Source of the DNA: Dillenia suffruticosa
Lineage: Eukaryota > Streptophyta > Magnoliopsida > Dilleniales > Dilleniaceae
Direction of reading: 5' to 3'
NCBI GenBank assembly: GCA_033439265.1
Contig: JAVTVX010000009.1
Location: 2,903,609 to 2,967,608 of the forward strand
DNA length: 64,000 nt
Positions within the stretch are counted from its first letter, which is position 1. Every line of letters starts with the position of its first letter. A program made the position numbers and the translations under genes. Below, piece after piece: positions 48,883 through 61,269 of this stretch. Below the pieces are notes generated by a model, which was not told the DNA's origin, did not search any database, and saw only the letters and a program-made list of their open reading frames with translations.

Positions 48883-51800
48883 GCAGCAAAGGCAGATGAG
48901 CCACAACCACACCCACCAAAAGATCAGCTTCCCGACATTTCCTACTGCATTACTAGTCCTCCTCCATGGCGTGAGTGTCCTTTTTAATATGAAAATTTTG
49001 TTAATTTTTCCTTAATGGGGTTTTCTTTTGCCCTTTTTCTCTGGTTATGCTATGCTTAACGGTTGTAATCATTTTGGCTTATTCTTTTTACTCTGAGTAG
49101 ATTTCTTTTGAAAAGTCTGTGATGATTTGTTAATTATTCCTGAAATCCGGTACATTCTTTCTGTATTTTATTGGTGAAAGTAACATGGGTTTTCTTTTCA
49201 TTTCTTTTTTATGCTCGGTTCCTTTTCTCTTTCTCTAGTTAAAAAGGTCTAGAATTTGTTTTTCTGCAAAAGGCACAATTTAAGTATTGTCTATTGATCG
49301 AATTGGTATCTTTGGTGCTAGGATTTTACTTGCAAATCTGGATCTAGTTTTTGTTTGTGGAAATCCAACTTGAGTACATAGTCCTGCTTCTACTGTATAG
49401 TCAATTCAAGTTCTCCTTCGGAACAAAGTGAACTGAATGATGCTTAACCTGACAACAACTAAGTCTATTTTGCTATATTTAATGTTTGTGTCGATAAATT
49501 TCTAGTGAGACGTGCTTCATCTGTTGTTAGCCTTTTAGTTATTTATTTTTTCAGCAGAGAAGTCTTACGTGATTTACCAAGTTTCTTGGTTCTTTTGATG
49601 CAGCCGAGGCTATCCTGTTGGGTTTCCAACATTACATTGTGATGCTAGGCACAACGGTTCTAATTCCCACTGCCCTTGTTCCTCAAATGGGAGGAGGAAA
49701 TGTGAGCTTGCTGAGAAAATGCTATCACAAGATAAATTTTTCTTGTTTAATTCTCGAGTTTGTTAAACCTTTAGTACATTTACTTCACTGTTATGCTATT
49801 GTTCTTCACAAGGGGAACCTTCTTTCCCTAATTGAACTACACTTTGAAATTTGTTTCAGGAAGAGAAAGCAAAGGTGATCCAGACACTACTCTTTGTTGC
49901 TGGCTTGAACACTTTGCTGCAGTCCTTGTTTGGAACTCGGTTACCTGCTGTGATCGGAGGGTCATACACATTTGTTCCAACCACAATCTCAATTATTCTG
50001 GCTGGTCGATACAGTGATATTGCTGACCCTATAACGGTGCTACAAGCCTAAACCCATCTTGTCTGGTGAAACGATAATGGAATTAGGGATTTTAAACAAT
50101 TGTAACAGCCAGCAGTCATTCTGCATTATTTCAAAACAATATTTTTCAATAATTCATATTAAAGTTAGTCACTTTTTCCTGCTAATTGAGGATGCTTGGA
50201 AGCTTGAGAGGCACGTAGCTTCCCAATATCTAAGTCTGCAGGCTTAAAATCTCACATTGACTTAAATAATAAAAACAAAAAAATCCATGCTTTTGGATGC
50301 AATGACATTTGTCTCATTCTGATATTCAATATCTGACATTCTTTCAGCGGTTCAAAAGGACAATGCGGGGGATCCAAGGTGCCCTAATTGTTGCTTCAAC
50401 TCTTCAGATTGTTCTAGGCTTCAGCGGTCTTTGGCGTAATGTGACACGGTATGCACAAACCTAACATGATTTGATGCAATACTCTTTCATGTTTTATTTT
50501 GAAGATTTTGTTGAGCCATATATAAACCAATTAAAACATACCGGAGAAAATGCAACATTCACTAAATCACAACAAATTTATAAATAATTAAAATTGAAAG
50601 GGTACATGATTTTTGGCTTGAGTTAAATAATTATAGCTCACCTTTGTTAGTCGAGTATATTTTACAATTCACTCTTATTGGGCTGGTGCAACTAAGGCTA
50701 AGTATTTCTTTGACCTGCTTCCAAGCAATGTTTATTCCATTTTTTTTTTTTTTTTTTGAGCAGGTTCCTATGTCCACTTTCTACTGTTCCCTTGGTAGCT
50801 TTAGTCGGTTTTGGACTATATGAGCTTGGTTTTCCTGGGGTAAGCATGCTATGTTGAATATGAAATCAGAACACTCCGTGTCCAAAATTTATTTGGACAA
50901 GGGTGTGCATGTTCTATTGCCTGCCTTAAATTTGTTTGCATTTAAGTGTTTAGGTGTGTTATTTATTTATTTGCCTCTAATACTGTTATTGGCTTTGTGC
51001 TTGTTCATTTAGGTTGCAAAATGTATTGAGATTGGATTGCCACAGCTTATCATTTTAGTGGTCTTCTCACAGGTGCTACTTCAAGATTTATCACATTTTT
51101 CTAGTCTTCAGTTTTGATTGCTGAACCTGTAAGATTAACTAAAACTTTCATCTCAAATGATTGTCTGCAGTATGTTCCCCATGTATTGAAGTCAAGAAGA
51201 CATATCTTTGAACGTTTTGCTGTCATGTTTGCGGTGGTAATTGTGTGGATCTATGCCCACCTTCTTACTGTTGGTGGGGCCTACAATGGTAGATCTCCTC
51301 AGACACAAGCAAGTTGCCGGACAGATCGTGCTGGACTTATTGATGCTGCACCTTGGTAGGACTTACAATCTTAGGATACGTTGCTAACCATATTTCATAT
51401 GTGCTCTGGCCTTATGAGCAAGGATACATGTCAACTTGTTAATCAAGTTTCAATAAGTGCATTGTTAAGCCATTTAGAAATTAGCTTATGCATGCACGAT
51501 TCATAATATGTGTAGTCAAGCGCTAATTGTGGTCTGATATTCATCAACTAGGGTTGTGATTGTCACTTATTTTGAGAAAGCAGAAGAAGCAGATTCAAGC
51601 ACTGCATTGATCTCCTGATATTCTTCATACAGATAATTTAAACATCCAATTAAAATAAACTTGTTTTCGACAAACTTAAAATTTCAGTTTTCAAGTTAAT
51701 GCTTCTGAACCAAAAGTAAGTAGATTTGAGGTATGGATTTGTGGGGCATGAAATCACTAAACTAAAATAATTGGTTCAATCTGGATTACTCTCTAACTCA

Positions 51801-54394
51801 GGGATAGTTAAGTCAAGTAGGGCATGCATACATTGTGTGCACATAGGGAAATTTCTTGGCTAGGAATAAGGTGCCCAATTGATGACTTTGAACTAGTTCA
51901 TTAGATACTTGAGCTTATAGATTATTTGATTAATATGAATTGCGAACAAAATTCTGTCCTGTTGATTGAGTAGAAAAACTGCAATTCTGACCTTGTTTGA
52001 ACTGACGTGGAAATGGTTGTGATATTTTTATTTGTGATTAGATAGATCTCCCTGCAAGATCATCAGGGTTGAGCCTGCATCTTTTAGATCCTGCATATGA
52101 TGTTGACAGTGTCTTAAACGCTTGGAAACTTTAATAGGAATATGGAACCTTTTTTCCAACTCTTGGTTAGCTCTTTTCAGTGAGTTTGCAGAGTCCAACT
52201 AGAAGGTCACATGGTAGGATAATTTATTCAACTTATTTGAGGTTGTACAAGGACAAGCACAATAAGATGGGGAGGGAGGAAACAGCGAAGAGATAATACA
52301 GCTCTTTCAACTGGTTTCTACGTTTTACTTGCTTCTAATTGCTTACATTTTTAAGAGGGTTCATAGCATGTGTTAGAAAACTTTCATCCTATAAGTTGGT
52401 CATTGTCACATGGGTTGCATAAGGAAATTGTTTTTTTACAATTCTACTGGTGTTCTAATGTGCAGGATAAGAGTACCGTATCCGTTCCAGTGGGGACCAC
52501 CTTCTTTTGATGCTGGTGAAGCCTTTGCCATGATGGTTGCATCATTTGTTGCTCTTGTTGAGGTTTGTAACTTACTCATCACTGACATGTCAATGGCAGC
52601 ATAATATGTATTTTTGTAGTAATTGCTTTCATGAAAGCTAAAACATAGATCTCTCTCTTCATAAAAAATAAACGTAGATATTCTATTTACTGATTTGTGA
52701 TGACATTGGCAGTCGACTGGTGCCTTTATTGTGGTGTCAAGGTATGCAAGTGCAACTATGTTGCCACCTTCCATTCTCAGCCGAGGTATTGGATGGCAGG
52801 TAGGTTACAAATATTTTACCTTTCTGATAAAACTGTCTACAGTCTTCAATTAGATTGATTGACATTCTCTGTGTTCAATGTATCCTTCACTTAAAGTACT
52901 GGCGTTGCATATTCTAAGTATTTTTGGTCCTGTGGATGAGGCAAATGAAAACTTTGCTAGCAATCAGGATGCCTGTGAGGCCAAATTTTACCAAATAGAC
53001 TCTCTTTAAATAAATGGTAGACCTCAATGTGCATTCTGAATATGAGAGACACTTCAGTAAAAGGAGAAGTAAGATAAAATTATGTGAAATAGAAGAGGAT
53101 AAACTGCTATCATTTTGAAGAAATCAATTAGTACTTGATAAAGCCTGCACTCTAGATCTTATTCAACGTTGATGTACCATGGTATGGTAACAAATGATTG
53201 GAAAATCCGGCAATTTAATCTTTAGACAATATTATCAAGTTACTTAAGTGGACTTGAGCAGAAGTTCGATATGAATTTTGTCACTTCTGTTTTTGCTTTG
53301 ATCTCTCACTTTCTCACAGTCAATATAATCATATAGCAGTGTGGCTGGCTATGTACTTATTATTCTACTTCCATTTTCAGGGAATAGCTATTTTATTCTC
53401 AGGGGTCTTTGGCACAGTCAATGGTTCTTCTGTATCTATGTAAGACCCCGAAAAAAACTTCCCTTAGCATATATTTTCACTTTAAGTTGTACACCTGAAT
53501 TGTCTTCTCTGATTTTCCTTTAGTGAAAATGCTGGTCTCTTGGCATTGACAAGAATTGGAAGTAGGAGAGTCGTTCAGATTTCTGCTGGTTTTATGATTT
53601 TCTTTTCTGTTCTCGGTAAGTTCTTACTTCAGTTCTTGGGAATGGGAACTCAAGTGAAAATGATGCCTTTTTTTTGGGGGGGGGGGGTTTCTCGTTACTT
53701 GGATAATATCATCCTAATTACAAACAAAATGTTTACATGTCATACAGGAAAATTTGGGGCTGTTTTTGCATCAATTCCACCACCAATTTTTGCTGCCTTG
53801 TATTGCATTTTCTTTGCCTATGTTGGTACGTTTACTAAACGTATGACTTGGTGACAGCAAGCAAGTCCTTGTTTCCCTGATTCATTTTGATCGTTTAAAA
53901 ATTTTGTTAATTGCTGTACAGGTTCGGGAGGTCTTAGCTTCCTTCAGTTCTGCAATTTGAACAGCTTCCGCACAAAGTTCATATTAGGCTTCTCTATTTT
54001 TATGGGCTTGTCAGTTCCTCAGTACTTCAACGAATATACAGCAGTCAATGGTTATGGTCCAGTTCACAGCGGTGCAAGATGGGTATGACAGAAAAAAAAT
54101 GAAAATAAGTAGATGGTCATGTATTTGTTTGTTGCTTGGATCTCCTCTAACAAAATTGCTTTTTCCTCTTTACAGTTCAATGATATTGTGAATGTCCCAT
54201 TTTCGTCAGAAGCTTTTGTTGCGGGGGTCTTGGCGTTCTTTTTGGACCTCACGCTGCACCGAAAGGACAATGCAGTTAGAAAAGACAGGGGGAAGCATTG
54301 GTGGGACAAGTTCCGGTCATTCAGAACTGATACAAGAAGTGAGGAATTCTACTCCTTGCCATTTAATCTTAACAAGTACTTCCCAGCTGTCTGA
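48880..54394 (+). CDS. NAT6: Nucleobase-ascorbate transporter, NAT6-type (copy NAT-B)
   Basis: NCS2/NAT permease for purines and uracil, probably at the plasma membrane. Exons: 48880-48970, 49604-49701, 49860-50036, 50348-50448, 50764-50839, 51013-51072, 51171-51355, 52466-52562, 52713-52799, 53381-53439, 53524-53615, 53748-53825, 53922-54082, 54176-54394. They join to 526 aa, the usual family length. The start MAAKADEPQPHPPKDQLPDI and ISYCITSPPPW are nearly those of Arabidopsis NAT5/NAT6 as I recall them, and the end EEFYSLPFNLNKYFPAV is the family C-terminus. Marks: QH pair in [60 protein letters not shown], the NAT signature [10 protein letters not shown], and [14 protein letters not shown]. 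The ATG follows a GA run directly; no in-frame upstream start extends the conserved protein. All introns are GT-AG. It is the better conserved of the two copies and probably the functional gene. Confidence 0.95.
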
Positions 54395-55030
54395 CAACGG
54401 GGATAGAAAGTTTGGTCAGAGTTGTCCTTTTGAGTTCCCGTTGCTCTATTTGAGCTGCCCAAATCATGACACACTAATCAGTATTCCCTCCTTTATTGTG
54501 AATGTTGTCACACTCCATAGTCATATAATCTATCTCATTACAGGACACTGTCGTTGTATCTCTCGTTTTGTTGTTGTAAAGCCTGCGGGTGAACAATATT
54601 TCAATTGGCAATGAAACAATCTCTTGCTTTCTGGCCTCTGCATATTTCTATTCAATTCTATGAATGCCTTGTGCATGCTCAAATGTAGCAATTTGTTATG
54701 GCACACGAGCATGCAAATCTATTAACGTACACAACCAGAGGCTTGTAGAACCGCCCTTCTTATGTACAATATGTCACATCCTTGTCAGGTGAAAGGTTTT
54801 TTCATAAAACTAGCTCACGCTCCTCCGTTATGAGCATGCGTCAAGTTAGTTGCCTTGCTCGACCAGCCATTGGGCTGGTGCTATGTCAATACCATCGGAT
54901 TGGGGCCTGAGCATGCATTATGAAAAATTATTCGTTGAAACAGGTTGAATTGTACAAACCGATGATCAAAATAAGAAGATAAAAACAGCTTTGAATCGGT
55001 CGAGGGAAGAAGGCATGGCTAAGCTCCGGC
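54395..55030. other. NAT-B 3' region
   Basis: 3' flank, conserved with 23758-24250 after NAT-A (AAGCCTGCGGGTGAACAATA and GAGCATGCAAATCTAT are shared), so it probably holds the 3' UTR. Homology to unit 1 fades at about 54905. No further gene was seen. Confidence 0.6.
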
Positions 55031-55044
55031 ATGAACTTGTGCCT

Positions 55045-55729
55045 TTTTTTTTTTTTTTTGGGTACCAGGAAAAAGAACAAGCAAAGAAAGAACACCAACA
55101 GAAACAGACTATCTAATAGAGGTAGGAACCCCTCTAATCCTTTCCACGCCCATACGGTCTTCCCAAATGAAGCAGCTTAGGGACAGAGGAGGATCCTTCA
55201 ACTCTGTGAAGCTTTCAACGTTCAGCTGGGCTAACTAAGCTAAGTGATCGGTGCAAACGTTAGCTTCTCTAAGCACATGAACAGGTGTTGATCAGGGTCC
55301 AATTGATTAGTGAGAAGGCTCACCAAGCCAGCAGAGTCGGACTCAACCTCTAGATGACTAATGCCCATCCTTCTTGCCATGTGGAGCCCTTCCTGAGACC
55401 CCAAAGCTCTGCTAAAAGCACCTCAGTCCTACCAATATTCGTAGCAAAACCAGCAACCCACTCCCCTTCATGGCTTCTGAAAATTCCTCCCGGCCTTTCC
55501 AGAGATTTGGGACACTGCACCGACAGTGTTTAACTTGAGAAAACCCTCTTTGGGGCGACACCATTTAATCCTTCTCCTGCCAATCCTCATTTCAGCATTA
55601 GGAACGCTGCAGAGCTGAGAGGCTTCCCTCGACATGCTGATGGTGAGATGAGCCAAATCCTGAGGAGCCATGTTCCTCTTATGAAAAACTTCTAAGCATC
55701 TACCCTTCGAGAGCCACTATGCAGTGTGG
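55045..55729 (-). mobile_element. 5'-truncated L1-type LINE with RNase H domain
   Basis: A minus-strand insertion of 685 bp with its poly-A tail (T run) at 55045-55059, flanked by perfect 14-bp repeats ATGAACTTGTGCCT (55031-55044 and 55730-55743). The minus-strand translation gives the RNase H domain of plant L1-type LINEs: KWCRPKEGFLKLNTVGAVS, then in another frame WVAGFATNIGRTEVLLAEL, GLHMARRMGISHLEVESDS and AGLVSLLTNQLDPDQH. The first catalytic Asp of the NTDGA motif is Val here (NTVGA), and the frame is broken. The upstream endonuclease and reverse transcriptase are missing through 5' truncation at insertion. Confidence 0.85.
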
Positions 55730-55889
55730 ATGAACTTGTGCCTCTTGGTACTCAGTTCTTCTTCCTCTTTTTCACTCCCATAACTCCTTGGTCTTCTCCA
55801 TAAGGTGTGGCTGATGGTAAGAGTCAAAACAGTGGTGGAAGTGAGAGAGGGAGAGAGGTCTCAAACGCACTTGGCAATGACTTGCTTCG

Positions 55890-56074
55890 ATACTGATACT
55901 TGTTAGCGTAGGTGGAATGGATACCTTCGTCCTTTAACCAGGTCAGGAGTTTGACTCTCCCTGACACGAAAAAAATAATATTGAGAGACCCGTTCCCATA
56001 AAATAAGTACTACAGTGGTCGATCCAGATTTGTTCGGTCAAAACTCCCGGATACCCGTGACAAAGCCCAAAAAA
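55890..56074 (+). mobile_element. tRNA-derived SINE with clear A and B boxes
   Basis: A 185-bp insertion flanked by perfect 14-bp repeats AATGACTTGCTTCG (55876-55889 and 56075-56088). The A box is TTAGCGTAGGTGGAA and the B box AGGAGTTTGACTCTC. Then come CGAAAAAAATAATATTGAGA, GTACTACAGTGGTCGATCC, CGGATACC and an A run. It is the best preserved member of its family in the window. Decayed relatives appear near 16840-16980 and 42475-42620. Confidence 0.88.
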
Positions 56075-56088
56075 AATGACTTGCTTCG

Positions 56089-59000
56089 GTTTAGGGACTG
56101 GACTTGAGGACCTTATGGGCTTGTGTCAGGCCTAGTCGGGCTCAATGAAAACATATTAGGCCCAAAACTAGTTATCAAATTCTCCAACTTTAGTTTATGT
56201 TCCCTGTGCATTTTTAGAAGTATCAAGATTTCAATTCTATGATCCCAATACCTATAAGATTATAGTAATTTTTAAATTATCATTCAACGGTCACTAATTA
56301 TTTTACTATTTCATCTTATAGAGAATGGTAATTGTCGGTAACAATTTTTTTTTTTTGATTCCCACCACCGGAAACAATACTGATAGGGATTTAATCGAAT
56401 GTTTTTTGTGATGATTAAATGTTTTCAATGTTTTTCATTTTGTTTTGAGGCATATAATGATGTGGTTGTTGGTGGAACACTCGGAAGCCGAAGTTATACG
56501 GTTATTATAAAGTAACTCCTCTAAATATTAAAGTCTAAATAAATCAATTTTCCTTTCAGATTATGGTTAGTTGATCATTATTCTAGCAAATGTCAATTCT
56601 CTTTACACTTGGGAATTATTTTCGTATTTTTGAACATTTCTTATTCCCTACAGATCATAATTTCGACATTTTTGTTTATGGATATTTATTTATTTATTTT
56701 TAATTATGTGATTTTTGATACGTGCATACGTATTTAGATACCACCAATCAAGGGTGTAAACCACCCAAGCAATGCAAAAAATTTTATGTAGATATTGAGC
56801 TTGAACAAGCAAGTAAAAGAAAAAATTCATCTGAGCGATATTCGATTGTATGCAACAATAAGTTTTATTAAGTAGAGAGCTATGTATCATATCATCCTTT
56901 TGGGATTTTTTTTTTGGGGGGGGGGGGGGGGAGTTTGAGTCATGTACCCTTAAATACCAAGATAGGGCAATGCGACCAATTTCCACCCACTACAATTTAG
57001 TTCATGAAAAAGAAGAGGAGATGAAGGACACCCACAAGCGGGTCTGGTGTCCCACATCCATGTACCATTTCTATGAAATATTTAATGAGAAAAGAAAGTG
57101 AAGTCAATATATTTGCTGTATAAATAAAATCACGTTAATGAGATTGTTACATCTCCAAGACAAGTTCTACACAAAATTCTTTGGCCTGCCAAATTTGATT
57201 CCCCCCCCCCCCAAAAAAAACCCTAGATTTTCAAAGATGGTGGCTTGTTGGGTTCATGAGATTCATCCCCTTGCATAAATAGTAATTGGTGTAATATTAG
57301 TAATTGTATGAGAAATATTATTTATCAAAGTCTTTCTTTTTTTTCCAAATTGGAATGAGAAAACAGTAGTTTCTAAAAGAAATTATATTCCGAATATCAC
57401 GGTTCCAAAAGCGATAGTAGAACTCATGAAATTCAGAAGAGATCGACGACTCTAATCTTATAAAGACATCAACACAACTATTACCCTCTCTCAAAACAAA
57501 GTCTAAAATGTTATGATTTCATTAAATTGTACTCAAAATTACCTATTGATTTTATATATATATATATTAAAAATCATTTAATTGCATAAATATAAGTGCA
57601 ATAATTGATAAAATAGACAGCTACAAACATATGAAATCGTAATAGAATCAAGCCATTTTCATAGTAATTTGTGCTATTGATGTTAGTCAATGGTGCATGA
57701 GACTACGATGATCAAGGAATTCTGGTGCACAAAAAAAAATTCTCAAAAGATCAAGTGTGTGTACAGATCTTTGGTTCTTGAAATTTGAAAGGTATTTTGC
57801 TGGTTTATGTCGTTTTCATTCCTCTTGTTCAAATATTCAAACAGAAATAAATGACTTTGTTGGGGAGCATACTTGTCTTAAAAAATCATTTATGGTTTTT
57901 GTTCTCAAGGCCAGTGCTGGAGTGCCCCTTCCCTCCTTTAGGGTTTGACTGGCATTTAATTCTGTTCATACTTGTCTTCAATTTTAAGATTTCTCTTTGC
58001 AAAATGGGCAAAAAGAGGGAGGAACTCAGGTTTGGCTTGCTTGGGACTTGGTCCTATTGTGAATATATTTCAAATTCTATACAAAATGGACACCTAATTA
58101 GCTTGGGATACTTAGAATCACATTTAGATTAAATGCAAAATACCCAAGTTGAGGTTAGTTAATTCAAGTTCAAATGACAGGTGGTAGACTCATGATACGT
58201 GAAACTAATATGATATGAATGACAATGACCAAAAGAGGAGAGCGGGCAATTGCTATCCCATACAATAATAACAAATTGATCATTGATCTCAAATTTTAGA
58301 ATCAGTCATCTAAGACCGATCTAAGAGCAATATAGGAGAAAGAAGAAGTGAACGATAGCTACCCCAAGATTAAGAACATGCTTTACCCACAAGAGACACT
58401 GCAATATTGAAATGGTTTCCTACGAGATGTGAAGTTGTGGGTGTAAGGAAATGATGCTACCAAGTACCGCAAAACCTAGCTGTTTCACATAGGGCAAATG
58501 ACTTGGCAATCGTCCCATTTGAGGACACAATTTCTGGTGGCCCTACCACTTGATTTGGTGTCTGCGGTTTCACCAGCCCAGCATCCAACTAAATGGCCCC
58601 ATGCAACAATTTTTTTTTTTCCCTGAGTTTCGACTATCGGTATTTAATATCATATTTCTATTACTTTGATTCGACTATTTACGGAGACTCTATTTAGAAG
58701 TAACTCTCTCAAAATAATTTTTTCATTTCTAAATTTTAAATTCGATACTTAATTAAACGATCTATTATTCTATTATATTAGATCAACCGTTCATCAATGA
58801 CCCCACGCAACATTCACCATCCCTTCATTTTTCAATTTAGAATAAAATGAGAAATTTGCATAATAAGATTATTGTGTGTCATTTTTCAAAAAAAAAATAT
58901 CAAATGATATAACATAATCTTTTAACATTGTTGGTACTAAATTCGGATAAAAAAAAAGATTGTGATACATTGACGGTTGGTGTAAAACTTTTGTCATTAT

Positions 59001-60780
59001 CAAAATGAGAGACCAAAATATAATTTTTCAAACGACTGATCTCAAAATTTGAGATATTGTTGTATAACATAACCATGTATACAAAAAATAAAAATCTATA
59101 TAAAAAATTGTGTGTGAGGTTGTTCTAAGATTAATTTTAAATAAAATAATAAAACTTTTGATTAAATTAGTTTTAATCTTTTTATATGCTATACCATCTA
59201 ATCATTCTTAAAATACAAACCGAGTAGATGGTGCAGCGAGTTGTATCATCTAACTCCATTGGATTATATAAAAATTGAAAACAGTCAACTTTTCACTTTT
59301 ATTCTCTTTTTTCTAATTTGATTCCATTTGATTATATCTCTTTATATTAAAAAAAATCAAAATCAAAATCAAAAACCTAAAAGTATATCATATTTAGAGA
59401 AATGGCCATTCCCATAATGGATGCTAACTTGAATTGTCATAGACTTATTTTCCAACCAAGGTCCTGGATCCGGTGATAGATCATTAAATTCTTTGAATCA
59501 AGATCTCAAGATCTTAGTTTTAAGAATAGAAAAATAGAGAGAACAGATACTTAAATTAGACTTCACGGTATTCGAACCGGATACCATATTGATTAAAACA
59601 AAATAAAAATAGACTTATATTCCATAGTGCATGAAGGTTGAAACTCGCGTATTGTCATATTTAATAATTTTTTCTATAATTTACTTTTTAACGATTTTTT
59701 CTCTTTTAAAATTATATAGATAAAATGAAAGTCATCTCCCTCCCAAAAAAAAAAAGTAAAAAATAGGTTTTATCATATTTAATATTTTTATTTTTTTAAT
59801 CTTTTCTCATCCCTTTACCCTTCCTAGACGTTGGTAACATTTACTTTGCATTTTTAATTTTAAAGAAGAAAAAATTACTTATTAAATACTCTTCAAATGA
59901 GATATTAGAGAATAATATTTCATTGATTTTTCCCTCATATCATGATAAATGCAAATAAATTCTCTTTTTTTTTTTTAAGAAAAGGAAATAAATATTTTTT
60001 TTTATAAATCAACTGTATCCAATAATTATATTAAATCCGATTAAATTCGATTCAAATCCAGTTAAAATTTTAATAAATAAAATTTCTTTGATATTTATAT
60101 TTTTCATACACGAGCGTAAAAAATATTATGAGCCTTAGTTATCAATTTCATGCTATCCACAGTTGGCTTTGGATCATAAATAAATAACATGGCGGGGATT
60201 GATTTGCTCAGTATATTTCCTAATTTTGCCCGCAAAGGATGTGTATTAGACACTCTCCCTGCATCAGAAGCCGAAGAGGAATAGCAGTTCTCTAAAGTTG
60301 ACGGTGAATCGAAATAGTTGGGGTACACAATTAAAGATAATTTTTCATAATTAACTTATTTTATTTTATTTTTTTATTATCTTTTCTTAACCCCAATTTC
60401 TATTATTTTTCTTTTAAAAAAATTTTAGAAATTGGGAGTATTTAACAAGTGTCAAAAATACAAGGCACCCACGTCATTTTTAATTTAAAATAGTTTTGAA
60501 GGAAAAGGGGGTGATGGAAAAGAGAATAAAATCTTGTATAGTAGGAGGAATAGAGAAAAAACTATCTTATATATATATATATATATATATATGATATAAT
60601 TAATTGATTTAATAGATAAAAATATTAATATTATTAAATCTTGAATTTGAAATTTAAAAATAGGATAGATTATGTTGTGTTGAGAGAATTTTTTTTAATT
60701 AAATTTAATAATATTTAAATTAATTTAATTAAAATATAATTTTAAATACATGAGTTATAAAATATATTTATGGACTTTGA
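56089..60780. other. Intergenic AT-rich DNA
   Basis: No gene was recognised. It holds an inverted pair of mononucleotide tracts (T10G16 at 56906-56931, C12A8 at 57201-57220), a SINE-like segment near 59465-59610 (GGATCCGGTGATAGATCATT, TTGAATCAAGATCTCAAGAT, GTATTCGAACCGGATACC), an (AT)n run at 60571-60592 and an S3-type copy at 60600-60760. Open frames at 57757-58132 and 60104-60328 (minus) match nothing I know. Confidence 0.5.
60571..60592. repeat. (AT)n microsatellite
   Basis: A run of ATATAT about 22 bases long just before an S3-type SINE-like copy. Confidence 0.9.
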
Positions 60781-60899
60781 CAAGACGGGATGAGAATCAA
60801 ATTAAGTATGACCCTTATTTTCAGTGGACACAAAAGCCCTTAGTGCGGTCGTTTTATACTAATAAAAGCTTTTCTAAGGGCACAAACTTTTCCGGATTT

Positions 60900-61165
60900 T
60901 CCCTTTTTTTTTTTTTCCTTTTCGGGTAACGAACTGAAAAGCTCCTAGGTGCCAAACGCATCACACGCGACACCCACTTATTACTTCAATCTATCTCTCT
61001 CTCTCTCCTTTGATGAGTGAGTGGACGGAGGAGAGCTGCAGTGGTGGGACCCACAGAAGGAAACCCACGGAAGAGACCCCACGGCTTTCGCGGGTTTGGT
61101 TGTCCCACCTTCACGTGTTTCGTTTGGTCCGGCTGTGGTAACAGCGCCCTCTTTATTCTAATTTT
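60900..61165. promoter_or_regulatory. GC-richer islet, possibly an old promoter
   Basis: About 250 bp are clearly richer in G+C than the flanks. They contain CTCTCTCTCTCTCC (as in plant 5' leaders), GTGGGACCCAC (a TCP-type site, core GTGGGACC) and CTTCACGTGTTTCG (with the ACGTG core of G-box and ABRE elements). A short plus frame (61017-61268) is not recognised. The islet may be a leftover gene start or a regulatory element. Confidence 0.25.
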
Positions 61166-61269
61166 TTTTATTATACAAAAATTTAAATTTATAATTATTA
61201 TAAAAAAGAGATTTATATCCATATTCTTAAGATCGATCCGTCAACCTACTAATTTATTGATTTGTTGAG

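Larger units (their letters stand above)
33536..54905 (+). repeat. Segmental duplication unit 3 (MRPL47 5' end to NAT-B)
   Basis: Partner of unit 1 (5125-24265). It starts in MRPL47 exon 1 and ends after NAT-B. Insertions found only here are the SINEs at 34162-34260 and 34331-34537 and the 4.4 kb block at about 35455-39865 with CT-rich DNA and an RTE LINE. The foldback element, the intron 1 MULE and the intron 7 SINE of unit 1 are missing here. The two units are similar enough to align by eye, even between genes. Confidence 0.85.

Noticed and set aside
57757-58132. Two overlapping plus-strand frames
   Set aside because: No recognisable domain and no support from neighbours; probably chance.
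60104-60328. 74-codon minus-strand frame
   Set aside because: No recognised family, no splice or promoter context, surrounded by AT-rich repeats.
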